DNA of 38,118 bases, from contig JAOPWU010000094.1 of NCBI GenBank assembly GCA_025965515.1, forward strand, positions 1-38,118, written 5' to 3'. A program made the translations under genes and the position numbers. Below the pieces are notes generated by a model. It saw nothing but the letters and a program-made list of their open reading frames with translations, was not told the DNA's origin and ran no database searches. Below are positions 20,457 to 27,907 of the stretch, one piece after another. The number at the start of each line of letters is the position of its first letter. The stretch's first letter is position 1. Source of the stretch: Mycobacterium sp. Its GTDB lineage: Bacteria; Actinomycetota; Actinomycetes; RYN-182.

Positions 20457-20801
20457 GTGGACACCGCGCAGGCGCGCAGGCGTCTGGAGGAGCTGAGGTC
20501 GGAGCTCAACGGGAGCATCGCGACGATGCTCCGCCAGAACGAGGGCGGCAACGACGAGCTCAGCACCTACGACCAGCACCCCGGCGAGACCAACCTCGCG
20601 GACACCGACCGCGAGGTCGCGCTGGTCGAACACCAGAACGGCCAGCTCGAGCAGGTGACCGCCGCGCTCGCCCGGCTGGACGACGGTGCCTACGGCGTGT
20701 GCCTGCGCTGCGGGAGGACGATCCCCGACGCCCGGCTGGAGGCGCGGCCCGAGGCGGCCTACGACATCGAGTGCCAGGCGATCATGGAGGCCCAGGGATG
20801 A
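20457..20801 (+). CDS. TraR/DksA (YteA-type) C4 zinc-finger protein with one ligand replaced
   Basis: 114 residues. An N-terminal helical coiled part carries the STYDQHPGETNLADTDRE motif typical of YteA-like relatives. The C-terminal finger follows: C82-LR-C85, GRTIPDARLEARPEAA, and Y-D103-I-E-C106, where family members have C-x2-C. The first Cys of the second pair is Asp103, so only three Cys ligands remain. The DksA family binds RNA polymerase through the secondary channel, but actinobacterial short members are mostly uncharacterised. The stop overlaps the whiB-like start (ATGA), so the two proteins are made together. Confidence 0.85.
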   Translation: MDTAQARRRLEELRSELNGSIATMLRQNEGGNDELSTYDQHPGETNLADTDREVALVEHQNGQLEQVTAALARLDDGAYGVCLRCGRTIPDARLEARPEAAYDIECQAIMEAQG

Positions 20802-21127
20802 GCCGCCGCCTCGTCCTGGACGCGGATCAGCTGGCGGCGATCCGCCGTGATCCGCGGTACCGCGCAGCGCTCGGGGCGCGGCGCCCCGAGCAGGACTGGC
20901 GGTTGCGCGGGCGCTGCCTGCACCTGGACCCGGACCTGTTCTTCCCGCAGACGGGGGTGGACGCCGCGCCCGCCCTCTCGGTGTGCCGGGGCTGCCCCGT
21001 GCGTGACACCTGCCTTGCCGTCGCCCTGGACCGCGGGGAGGTCGACGGTGTGTGGGGTGCGACCACCCACGACGAGCGCCGGCGCATGCGGCTGGCGTGG
21101 ACGGCCGACGTCGTCGAAGCTGCCTGA
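20798..21127 (+). CDS. WhiB-like iron-sulfur transcription factor
   Basis: 109 residues. The four Fe-S Cys are C40, C63, C66 and C72 (RGRC...VCRGCPVRDTC). They are followed by the GVWGATT turn (usual G[VI]WGG) and a basic tail DERRRMR for DNA binding. Wbl proteins bind region 4 of the principal sigma factor through their [4Fe-4S] cluster and respond to NO or O2. This one has about 30 extra N-terminal residues compared with WhiB1, and translation is coupled to the DksA-like gene by ATGA. Subclass not assigned. Confidence 0.9.
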   Translation: MSRRLVLDADQLAAIRRDPRYRAALGARRPEQDWRLRGRCLHLDPDLFFPQTGVDAAPALSVCRGCPVRDTCLAVALDRGEVDGVWGATTHDERRRMRLAWTADVVEAA

Positions 21128-21132
21128 AGCCC

Positions 21133-21183
21133 GCGCCGGCAGCCCGGCCGGCGCCGCACGCCCGTCACCCGCTCGCGGGTGAC
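21133..21183. terminator. Double stem-loop between the whiB-like and methyltransferase genes
   Basis: Two perfect 8-bp stems in tandem: GCGCCGGC/GCCGGCGC (21133-21140, 21147-21154, 6-nt loop) and GTCACCCG/CGGGTGAC (21164-21171, 21176-21183, 4-nt loop). They lie between convergent stops at 21127 and 21189, one hairpin for each direction. Confidence 0.7.
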
Positions 21184-21188
21184 CGGCC

Positions 21189-22064
21189 CTACCGCTTGAA
21201 GGCCGCCGCCACCAGCTGGCTGCCCACCGCATCGTCCTCGCGCTCGCAGGCCAGCAGCATCTCCGCCGCGAGCAGTTCCTCGCGGTTGCCCTTCCCGGTC
21301 AGCGTCCGCTCCACGGTGGCCCGCGACAGGACCGTGCGGGGCCGGACCCACTCCACGTCGAGCCCGACCTCCTCGAGGCTCGCGCGCAGCTGCGCCGGCC
21401 AGAAGCAGCGGCCCAGCGTGCCGTCCGCGCGCGGCACCACGACGACGTCCGCGCTCGGGGCGTCCGCGAGCTCGGCCCAGCGCTGCTGCTCGGCCAGCCG
21501 GGCGAGCCCCAGCACCAGCGAGTCCACCGACAGCAGGATGCGGCCGCCCGGGCGGAGCGCACGCACGAGTTCGCGCAGCGTCTCCTCGGTGGCGAGCCGG
21601 TCGGAGAGGACCTGCCCCTCCGCCACGATGCCGTCGACCGACGCCGGGGCGAGCCACGTGAAGTCGCACGGGTCCGCGGTGACGTGCCGGATGGCGCCGT
21701 CGGCGGGACCGCGGTCCGGCATCAGCGGGGCGTAGGCCAGGTCGGGCAGCGTCTGGACCACGTCGTGCCCCGCGTCGGCGAGGATCGGCGCGGTACCGGC
21801 CCAGATGGGGGAGATGTCGAGGATCATGCGCGGCGGCAGGTCCGCCCAGGCGCCCATCCAGGAGATCAACTGCCGGTGCGCCACCTCTCGGGTGAACTCT
21901 GCGAAGGGGTCACCGGAGACGGGGGCCGGCGTGGGGGCGCCGGTGAGGGGACGCTCGTACGCCTGAGGGGGGAGCTGCGATGCGGTCACGGAACGTGTCG
22001 ACAACAACACACCATCCCGCTCGTCGGCGTCTGCGCCCTCGTGGCCGAGGAGATCGGCGGTCAC
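21189..22064 (-). CDS. SAM-dependent methyltransferase-like protein with degenerate motif I
   Basis: 291 residues; GTG start at 22064. Overall order fits a class I methyltransferase: an acidic strand (ILDISPIWAG, about 81-90), a second strand ending ADAGHDVV, a DGIVAEGQVLSD motif IV-like segment, and LRPGGRILLSVDS. However, the glycine-rich SAM loop normally reading D.G.G.G is DISPIWAG, so cofactor binding is doubtful. It may be a non-catalytic relative or may bind a different ligand. The start is uncertain: residues 1-50 are low complexity. Divergent from the alpha/beta hydrolase gene. Confidence 0.7.
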   Translation of the reverse strand: MTADLLGHEGADADERDGVLLSTRSVTASQLPPQAYERPLTGAPTPAPVSGDPFAEFTREVAHRQLISWMGAWADLPPRMILDISPIWAGTAPILADAGHDVVQTLPDLAYAPLMPDRGPADGAIRHVTADPCDFTWLAPASVDGIVAEGQVLSDRLATEETLRELVRALRPGGRILLSVDSLVLGLARLAEQQRWAELADAPSADVVVVPRADGTLGRCFWPAQLRASLEEVGLDVEWVRPRTVLSRATVERTLTGKGNREELLAAEMLLACEREDDAVGSQLVAAAFKR

Positions 22065-22179
22065 GGAGCGTCGATACCCGAGGCGGCTCGCTGCACACTC
22101 ACGGGAGCGATGGTGCCGGGTGTCCGAGCGCGTGTAAAGACTTGAGCGTGAGCTACATCACTGCTAGCGGGAGTCTCAG

Positions 22180-22938
22180 GTGGCCTTGAGGCCCGAGGAA
22201 GCTGGCGTCCAGGCGACCCCCGGCAGGAGCCTGGCCGTGCCCGGCCCGCGGGGCGAGGGGCGCCTCGTCGTGGGCCGCGGCGGGCCCGACACCGTGCTCC
22301 TCCTGCACGCGGCGGGCTCCGGCGTGGACCACCCGGCGCTCCTGGCGGTGGGACGCGTCGCGGCGGCCGCAGGCTGGCGGGTGGCGACGCTGGAGCAGGC
22401 GTACCGCGTGGCCGGGCGCCGCATCCCCGACCCGGCGCCCGCGCTGGACGCGACCGCGCTGGCCGCCTGCGGGCTGCTCGCCGAGCCGGCGGGCGCCCTG
22501 GTGCTGGTGGGGCGCTCCTCGGGCGCTCGGGTGGCCTGCCGCGTGGCGGCGGCGACCGGAGCCGACGCGGTCGTCGCGCTGGGGTTTCCGCTGCACGTGC
22601 CGGGGCCGGCGGGAGCGCGGCCGTCCGGGGACCGGTCGGCGGAACTGGCCCTGCCGCCGTGCCCGGTGCTCGTGGTGCAGGGCGACCGGGACCGGTTCGG
22701 CATGCCGCCGGCGGCCGACGGCGTCCAGGTCGTGGTGGTGCCTGGCGCCGACCACGGCTTCGCCGTTCCCCACCCCGGTGCCGCGGACGCCACGGCCCGT
22801 CGGGAGGCCGTCCTGGCGGCGGTGGCGGCCCACGCGGGGCAGGCACTCGCACGGGTGCGGGACGGCCGGGGGAAGAGCCGCGCGGGACCCGGCGTTGTCG
22901 AAACCAGATCCGGTGCGCACGACGAGCCGGTCGGGTAA
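22180..22938 (+). CDS. Alpha/beta hydrolase of the KANL3/Tex30-like family
   Basis: 252 residues, GTG start. Hydrolase landmarks: [13 protein letters not shown] (oxyanion-side loop), nucleophile elbow [19 protein letters not shown] (acid strand) and GADHGFAVP (His). This short form with GRSxGAR is typical of the KANL3/Tex30 branch annotated as dienelactone-hydrolase-like. Substrate unknown. Its end is followed by the sigR leader region; no obvious functional link. The last ~30 residues are not conserved-looking. Confidence 0.78.
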   Translation: MALRPEEAGVQATPGRSLAVPGPRGEGRLVVGRGGPDTVLLLHAAGSGVDHPALLAVGRVAAAAGWRVATLEQAYRVAGRRIPDPAPALDATALAACGLLAEPAGALVLVGRSSGARVACRVAAATGADAVVALGFPLHVPGPAGARPSGDRSAELALPPCPVLVVQGDRDRFGMPPAADGVQVVVVPGADHGFAVPHPGAADATARREAVLAAVAAHAGQALARVRDGRGKSRAGPGVVETRSGAHDEPVG

Positions 22939-22960
22939 CTGTCCCAGCCGTTTCGCTCCC

Positions 22961-23221
22961 AGGAGGTCGATCGTGCAGTTCGCACGTTCCACCCGGCGCC
23001 CGGTCGCCATCCGACCGGTTGCCGAGCGGGCACCCGCCGACGGCGGTCCCGGCCGCGCAGGCGCCCGGCGCCCGGCCCGGGTCGGAGCGCTAGACTGCGC
23101 CTCCGATGCGGTAGCCACGCCGGGGACCTCCCGGCCGAGCCGAACCGTGGTCGCGCCCCTGCCCGGTGGACAGCCCCCGGTGTTGCGGCGTGGCCGTCAC
23201 GTCAGCGGGGAGGAGGTGGTC
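22961..23221 (+). other. sigR leader with a possible in-frame N-terminal extension start
   Basis: AGGAGGT (22961-22967) is followed after 5 nt by a GTG at 22973 that stays in frame, without a stop, into the sigR ATG at 23222. This would add 83 residues. Streptomyces SigR has a longer, unstable isoform made from an upstream in-frame start, so this may be the counterpart. Alternatively it is an open frame of GC-rich DNA. TAGACT at 23091-23096 is a possible -10 for the short form. Confidence 0.4.
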
Positions 23222-23893
23222 ATGGCTGCGACACGCCCGGTGGACAAGGATCTGCCGGAGGAGTCGGTGCAGGAGCGCAACGCCCGCTTCGAACGGGACG
23301 CGTTGCCCTTCCTCGACCAGCTCTACGCTGCTGCGCTGCGGATGACGCGCAATCCCGCGGACGCCGAGGACCTGGTCCAGGAGACGTTCGTCAAGGCCTA
23401 CGCCGCCTTCCACCAGTTCCAGCCCGGCACGAACCTGAAGGCCTGGCTGTACCGGATCCTCACGAACACGTTCATCAACAGCTACCGCAAGAAGCAGCGC
23501 CAGCCGCTGCAGTCGCCGACCGAGCAGATCGAGGACTGGCAGCTCGCCGAGGCCGAGTCCCACACGTCGGTCGGGCTGCGCAGCGCGGAGGTCGAGGCGC
23601 TCGACCGGCTGCCGGACTCGGACGTCAAGGACGCCCTGCAGGCGCTGCCCGAGGACTTCCGGATGGCCGTGTACCTCGCGGACGTCGAGGGCTTCTCCTA
23701 CAAGGAGATCGCCGACATCATGGGGACGCCCATCGGCACCGTGATGTCGCGGCTGCACCGCGGTCGTCGGGGTCTCAAGCGCTCCCTGGAGACCTACGCG
23801 ATCGAGCGGGGCCTGGTGCGTCCGCAGGTACCGGACGGTGACGAGGGCGCCGGCGTGCTTCCGGGCGTCGCTGCCACGGGAGGCGCGGCATGA
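23222..23893 (+). CDS. sigR: ECF sigma factor SigR/SigH type (thiol-oxidative stress)
   Basis: 223 residues from the ATG with GGGGAGGAGG 6 nt upstream. Region 2 (about 28-95) contains [37 protein letters not shown] and [10 protein letters not shown]. Region 4 (about 140-195) contains [20 protein letters not shown] and [20 protein letters not shown], all diagnostic for the SigR/SigH group. It directs thioredoxin, mycothiol and protease genes under disulfide stress. Coupled to its redox-sensitive anti-sigma factor by an ATGA overlap. The C-terminal ~25 residues beyond region 4 are variable. Confidence 0.95.
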   Translation: MAATRPVDKDLPEESVQERNARFERDALPFLDQLYAAALRMTRNPADAEDLVQETFVKAYAAFHQFQPGTNLKAWLYRILTNTFINSYRKKQRQPLQSPTEQIEDWQLAEAESHTSVGLRSAEVEALDRLPDSDVKDALQALPEDFRMAVYLADVEGFSYKEIADIMGTPIGTVMSRLHRGRRGLKRSLETYAIERGLVRPQVPDGDEGAGVLPGVAATGGAA

Positions 23894-24180
23894 GCTGCGG
23901 CGAGCCGCACGACCTCGACTGCGTCGAGGTCCTGGGACAGATGTACCTGTACCTGGATGCCGAGACGTCCCGGGGCACCCTGGGGACGATGGAGATCAGG
24001 CACCACCTGGAGGAGTGCGCCCCCTGCCTGCGCAAGTACGGGCTGGAGGAGCAGGTGAAGGCGCTCGTGGCCCGCTGCTGCGGCAACGACCAGGCGCCCG
24101 CCCGGCTGCGCGACCAGGTGCTGCTGCACATCGCGCAGATCCGCCGGGAGATCACCGAGCAGCAGGTCGCCGAGACCTGA
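23890..24180 (+). CDS. rsrA: Zinc-binding redox-sensitive anti-sigma factor
   Basis: 96 residues. The ZAS motif is H39-LEE-C43-AP-C46, and the redox partner Cys is C11, as in RsrA where C11 pairs with the second motif Cys on oxidation to release zinc and SigR. Two further Cys (C63, C64) are present. It should hold SigR inactive under reducing conditions. Its start overlaps the sigR stop, giving near equimolar synthesis. Confidence 0.95.
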   Translation: MSCGEPHDLDCVEVLGQMYLYLDAETSRGTLGTMEIRHHLEECAPCLRKYGLEEQVKALVARCCGNDQAPARLRDQVLLHIAQIRREITEQQVAET

Positions 24181-24231
24181 CGGGCCGGCGGCCGTCCAGC
24201 GCGCGTCCTGCCGGGACCCGGCGTCGTTCTC

Positions 24232-24237
24232 TAGGCT
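24232..24237 (+). promoter_or_regulatory. Candidate -10 element of the epimerase gene
   Basis: TAGGCT, 34 nt before GTG 24272; a short 5' leader with TGAGG as ribosome site would result. No clear -35. Confidence 0.45.
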
Positions 24238-24265
24238 GACAGGGCCCCGACCACCCGAGCTGTGA

Positions 24266-25228
<963 letters not shown>

Positions 25229-25239
25229 CGGGCCCTGAC

Positions 25240-25256
25240 AACGCCGCAGCGGCGTT
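25240..25256. terminator. Stem-loop between the epimerase gene and the bL37 gene
   Basis: AACGCC/GGCGTT (outer arms 25240-25245 and 25251-25256) close a 5-nt loop; the whole is a 17-bp near-perfect palindrome between two convergent stops 35 nt apart. Confidence 0.55.
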
Positions 25257-25262
25257 CGTGCG

Positions 25263-25337
25263 TCAGGCGTTGGGGCGCTTGCCGTGGTTCGCCTTGTTCT
25301 TCTTACGGGCGCGGGCCTTGCGCTTCTTCTTCGCCAT
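25263..25337 (-). CDS. 50S ribosomal protein bL37 (24 residues)
   Basis: ATG at 25337, stop at 25263, giving only 24 residues: MAKKKRKARARKKNKANH, then GKRPNA. Fourteen of the 24 are Lys/Arg. The ANHGKRPNA end is the hallmark of bL37, a very small actinobacterial large-subunit protein first seen in mycobacterial ribosome structures. GAGAGG lies 6 nt before the ATG. It binds 23S rRNA. It is far below usual gene-calling length limits and easily missed. Confidence 0.85.
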   Translation of the reverse strand: MAKKKRKARARKKNKANHGKRPNA

Positions 25338-25412
25338 GGTGTTCCTCTCGCTGTCCTGAGTGCGCTGTCCGATGGTCCCATGCGCACCCGCAGGGTGCGC
25401 CGACGGGCCGGG

Positions 25413-26021
25413 CTACGCGGCGCCGCTGCCCACCGGTCGCACCTCGACGGTGGTCGTGCACGGGGCGAACGTGCTGCCGTCGGTCGCCTTCACCGTGAGC
25501 GTGAGCGGGTCGGTCTCGTCCGGCGGCGTCAGCAGCAGGTGGTCCGGCGCGGGCTGGCAGCTCGTGTCGGTGCCCGACGGGATGTTGTTGGCCCGGGCCT
25601 GGAAGCGGGTGGTCGCCCCCGGCGCCAGGGTGACCACCGTCGCCGCGAGGCTGGTGTCGCGGTTGACCGTGGTCGGCACCTGCTGGCCGCCGCGCTCGAA
25701 GGCCAGGCCCACGTACCCCTGGATGGTGCAGGTGTCCGCGCTGGCGTTGCGCAGCGTGAAGGCGGCGATGGAGCTGCCCGCGGCCCCCTGGACCGAGTCG
25801 ATCGTCGCGGCGAGCTGCGAGGTGTGGCAGCGGGTCGACGCGGCGGTCGCCCGGGGTGCGGCCGAGTGGGTCGCCGTGGTGGCGGCGGACGGGCTGGTCG
25901 TCGCGGCGCCGGTCGTGGGCGAGCCGACGGAGGCGGTCGGCGACGAGGAGCTGCCGGAGCCGCAGCCCGCCAGCGCGGCCAGGATCAGGGGAGAGGCCAG
26001 CAGGGGACGGAGAAGCTTCAT
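25413..26021 (-). CDS. DUF4232 lipoprotein
   Basis: 202 residues. Residues 1-20 are a lipoprotein signal with lipobox LAGC (Cys20), then a Ser/Thr/Ala-rich linker to about residue 60. A beta-rich domain follows with four Cys (RCHTSQL, TCTIQGYVGL, SCQP, APCTTTV). The pattern C..SQL...GAAGSS.AAFTLRN...TC.I.GY.G is the DUF4232 signature of actinobacterial secreted proteins; function unknown. Anchored to the outer face of the membrane. The ATG at 26021 lies 50 nt downstream of the DUF5317 stop, so they may share a transcript. Confidence 0.85.
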   Translation of the reverse strand: MKLLRPLLASPLILAALAGCGSGSSSSPTASVGSPTTGAATTSPSAATTATHSAAPRATAASTRCHTSQLAATIDSVQGAAGSSIAAFTLRNASADTCTIQGYVGLAFERGGQQVPTTVNRDTSLAATVVTLAPGATTRFQARANNIPSGTDTSCQPAPDHLLLTPPDETDPLTLTVKATDGSTFAPCTTTVEVRPVGSGAA

Positions 26022-26071
26022 GCCTCCACTCTCGCCGACGACCGCCGTCCGTGTGGACAACACGCCTGAAT

Positions 26072-26656
26072 TCACCCGGGCGGCGGTGTCCGAGCGAGCC
26101 GGTGGGCGGCTGCGGACCGCTGCGGCCGCATGCCCCGGACCACCAGCAACCCCGCTCCCGCGGCCACCAGCAGGTCGCCGGGGCTGGCGACGAGCGGGTG
26201 CCCCGGCAGCGACACGGGAATCACGTCGGTGAGCGGGCGCAGGCGGGTGGCCGCGGTGGCCTCGCGGTGCCGGCCGTCGATCTCGAGCGGGAGCACGGCG
26301 AGCCCCGCCCGCGCCGCGGCCGAGACGGAGACGGGCATCCGTGCCCCGTTGGCGGCCAGCGCGGCCGCGTTGCACAGTAACCCTGCCGCGACCAGCCCCA
26401 GGCCCGCCAGGCGCCGGTTGAGGGCCAGGAACGCCGCTACCAGCCCCGCCGAGGCCAGCAGGCCGGCGACGGCGGCGACGCCGTCCCCGGGCGACGGGAG
26501 CAGCGCCTGCCCCACCGCGCCCAGCAGCTGGGCGACCACGGCGGCTACCAGCAGCCGGGCGTGCCGCAGCGGCAGCTCGCCCAGGAGGGCGAACCGCCCG
26601 CCGGAAACCCGGCCCACGACGAGGCCCACGAGCACGCAGATGATCGCCAGCACCAC
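26072..26656 (-). CDS. DUF5317 membrane protein
   Basis: 194 residues from the GTG at 26656, chosen because CACACT plus six nucleotides stands directly before it. About five hydrophobic segments are present, and NAAALAANGARMPVS matches the N.G.MPV motif of DUF5317. The domain after it (LRPLTDVIPVSLPGHPLVASPGDLL) forms the usual extracytoplasmic loop and last helix. Inner membrane; role unknown. An upstream ATG at 26728 would add 24 non-hydrophobic residues. Confidence 0.8.
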   Translation of the reverse strand: MVLAIICVLVGLVVGRVSGGRFALLGELPLRHARLLVAAVVAQLLGAVGQALLPSPGDGVAAVAGLLASAGLVAAFLALNRRLAGLGLVAAGLLCNAAALAANGARMPVSVSAAARAGLAVLPLEIDGRHREATAATRLRPLTDVIPVSLPGHPLVASPGDLLVAAGAGLLVVRGMRPQRSAAAHRLARTPPPG

Positions 26657-26662
26657 CGGACC

Positions 26663-26668
26663 AGTGTG
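26663..26668 (-). promoter_or_regulatory. Leaderless -10 element of the DUF5317 gene
   Basis: Minus strand: CACACT, GGTCCG, GTG. It supports a transcript beginning at the start codon. Confidence 0.45.
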
Positions 26669-26767
26669 CGGGATCGGCGGGCAGCCGGGGCCGCGCACCG
26701 CCGGACGGCCCAGTCGGGTGGCGCCCACGGGTCAAGACAGGTGTGCCCGCCGCCGATCCCTCCGGAT

Positions 26768-27844
26768 GTGACGCTCGTCGAACCCTTCCTGCGCGCCCTC
26801 GTCGAGAGCGGCGGATCCGACCTGCACATCAAGGTCGGCAGCCCCCCGCGGGTCCGGATCGACGGCCGCCTGCGGCGGCTCCAGACCCGCGACCTGACGG
26901 CGCAGGACACCGAGATCATGGTGCGCGAGGTGCTGCGCAGCGACCTCGCCGAGGAGTTCGACCGCACCAACGAGGCCGACTTCGCCTACTCGCTGCCGGA
27001 TGTGGGGCGGTTCCGCGTCAACGCGTTCCGCGCCCGTGGCTCCGCGGGCCTGGTGTTCCGGAAGGTCAGCGTCGGCGCGGTCCCGCTGACCGAGCTGGGG
27101 CTGCCGCCGGTGCTCGCGCAGCTGGCGCTGGAGCCCCGCGGGTTGGTGCTGGTCACCGGCCCGACCGGCAGCGGGAAGACGACGACGCTCGCCGGGATGG
27201 TCGACCACGTCAACGAGCACCGCGAGGTGCACATCATGACGATCGAGGACCCCATCGAGGTCCTGCACCGGGACAAGCGCGGGATGGTGAACCAGCGCGA
27301 GGTGCGGGTGGACACCGAGGACTTCGCGACCGCGATGCGCGCGGCGATGCGGCAGGACCCGGACGTCATCCTCGTCGGCGAGATGCGCGACGCGGAGACC
27401 GTGAAGGCGGCCCTGGCGGCTGCGGAGACCGGCCACTTCGTCATGTCGACGCTGCACACGACCGATGCGACCGAGACGATCGCCCGCATCATCGACTTCT
27501 TCCCGCCGTACGAGCAGAAGCAGATCCGGCTGGGCCTCGCCGGGTCCCTGCGGGGCATCGTGTGTCAGCGCCTCGTGCCCCGCGCCGACGACCACGGCCG
27601 GGTCGTCGCGATGGAGATCTGCGTGAACACGGGTCGCGTCGCCGAGGCCATCGCCGACCCGGACAAGACCGGGACCATCCGCGAGCTGGTCGCCGACGGG
27701 GCGTTCTACGGCATGCAGACGTTCGACCAGCACCTGGTGCAGCTGTACCGCGAGAACGCCGTCACGCTGGATGCCGCGCTGGCGGCGAGCACGGCGCCGC
27801 ACGACCTGCGCGTGGAGCTGCGGCGGCAGGGGCTCGTGGCCTAG
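26768..27844 (+). CDS. pilT: PilT-type twitching/retraction ATPase, orphan
   Basis: 358 residues. PilT hallmarks: N-terminal SDLHIKVG, Walker A GPTGSGKTTT (131-140), Asp box IMTIEDPIE, Walker B DPDVILVGEMRD, His box GHFVMSTLHTTDATETI, and a C-terminal TIRELVADG in the place of the AIRNLIRE motif. It should power retraction of a type IV pilus as a cytoplasmic hexamer. No pilin, PilB, PilC or PilM gene is near. The start is uncertain: GTG 26768 gives the family-typical N-terminus, GTG 26741 is possible, and neither has a good ribosome site. Confidence 0.9.
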   Translation: MTLVEPFLRALVESGGSDLHIKVGSPPRVRIDGRLRRLQTRDLTAQDTEIMVREVLRSDLAEEFDRTNEADFAYSLPDVGRFRVNAFRARGSAGLVFRKVSVGAVPLTELGLPPVLAQLALEPRGLVLVTGPTGSGKTTTLAGMVDHVNEHREVHIMTIEDPIEVLHRDKRGMVNQREVRVDTEDFATAMRAAMRQDPDVILVGEMRDAETVKAALAAAETGHFVMSTLHTTDATETIARIIDFFPPYEQKQIRLGLAGSLRGIVCQRLVPRADDHGRVVAMEICVNTGRVAEAIADPDKTGTIRELVADGAFYGMQTFDQHLVQLYRENAVTLDAALAASTAPHDLRVELRRQGLVA

Positions 27845-27863
27845 GTAGTGGGCAGGAGTGCCC

Positions 27864-27900
27864 CCGGGGGGTCGTGGGCTGCTCGCCGACGACCCCCCGG
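27864..27900. terminator. Strong stem-loop between pilT and rnj
   Basis: CCGGGGGGTCGT (27864-27875) and ACGACCCCCCGG (27889-27900) pair perfectly over 12 bp with a 13-nt loop, between convergent stops at 27844 and 27908. Bidirectional terminator without U-tract. Confidence 0.8.
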
Positions 27901-27907
27901 ACGGTGC

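Noticed and set aside
22959-23092. Separate small gene before sigR starting at GTG 22973
   Set aside because: The frame has no stop before the sigR ATG, so it is better described as a possible SigR extension than as an independent peptide.
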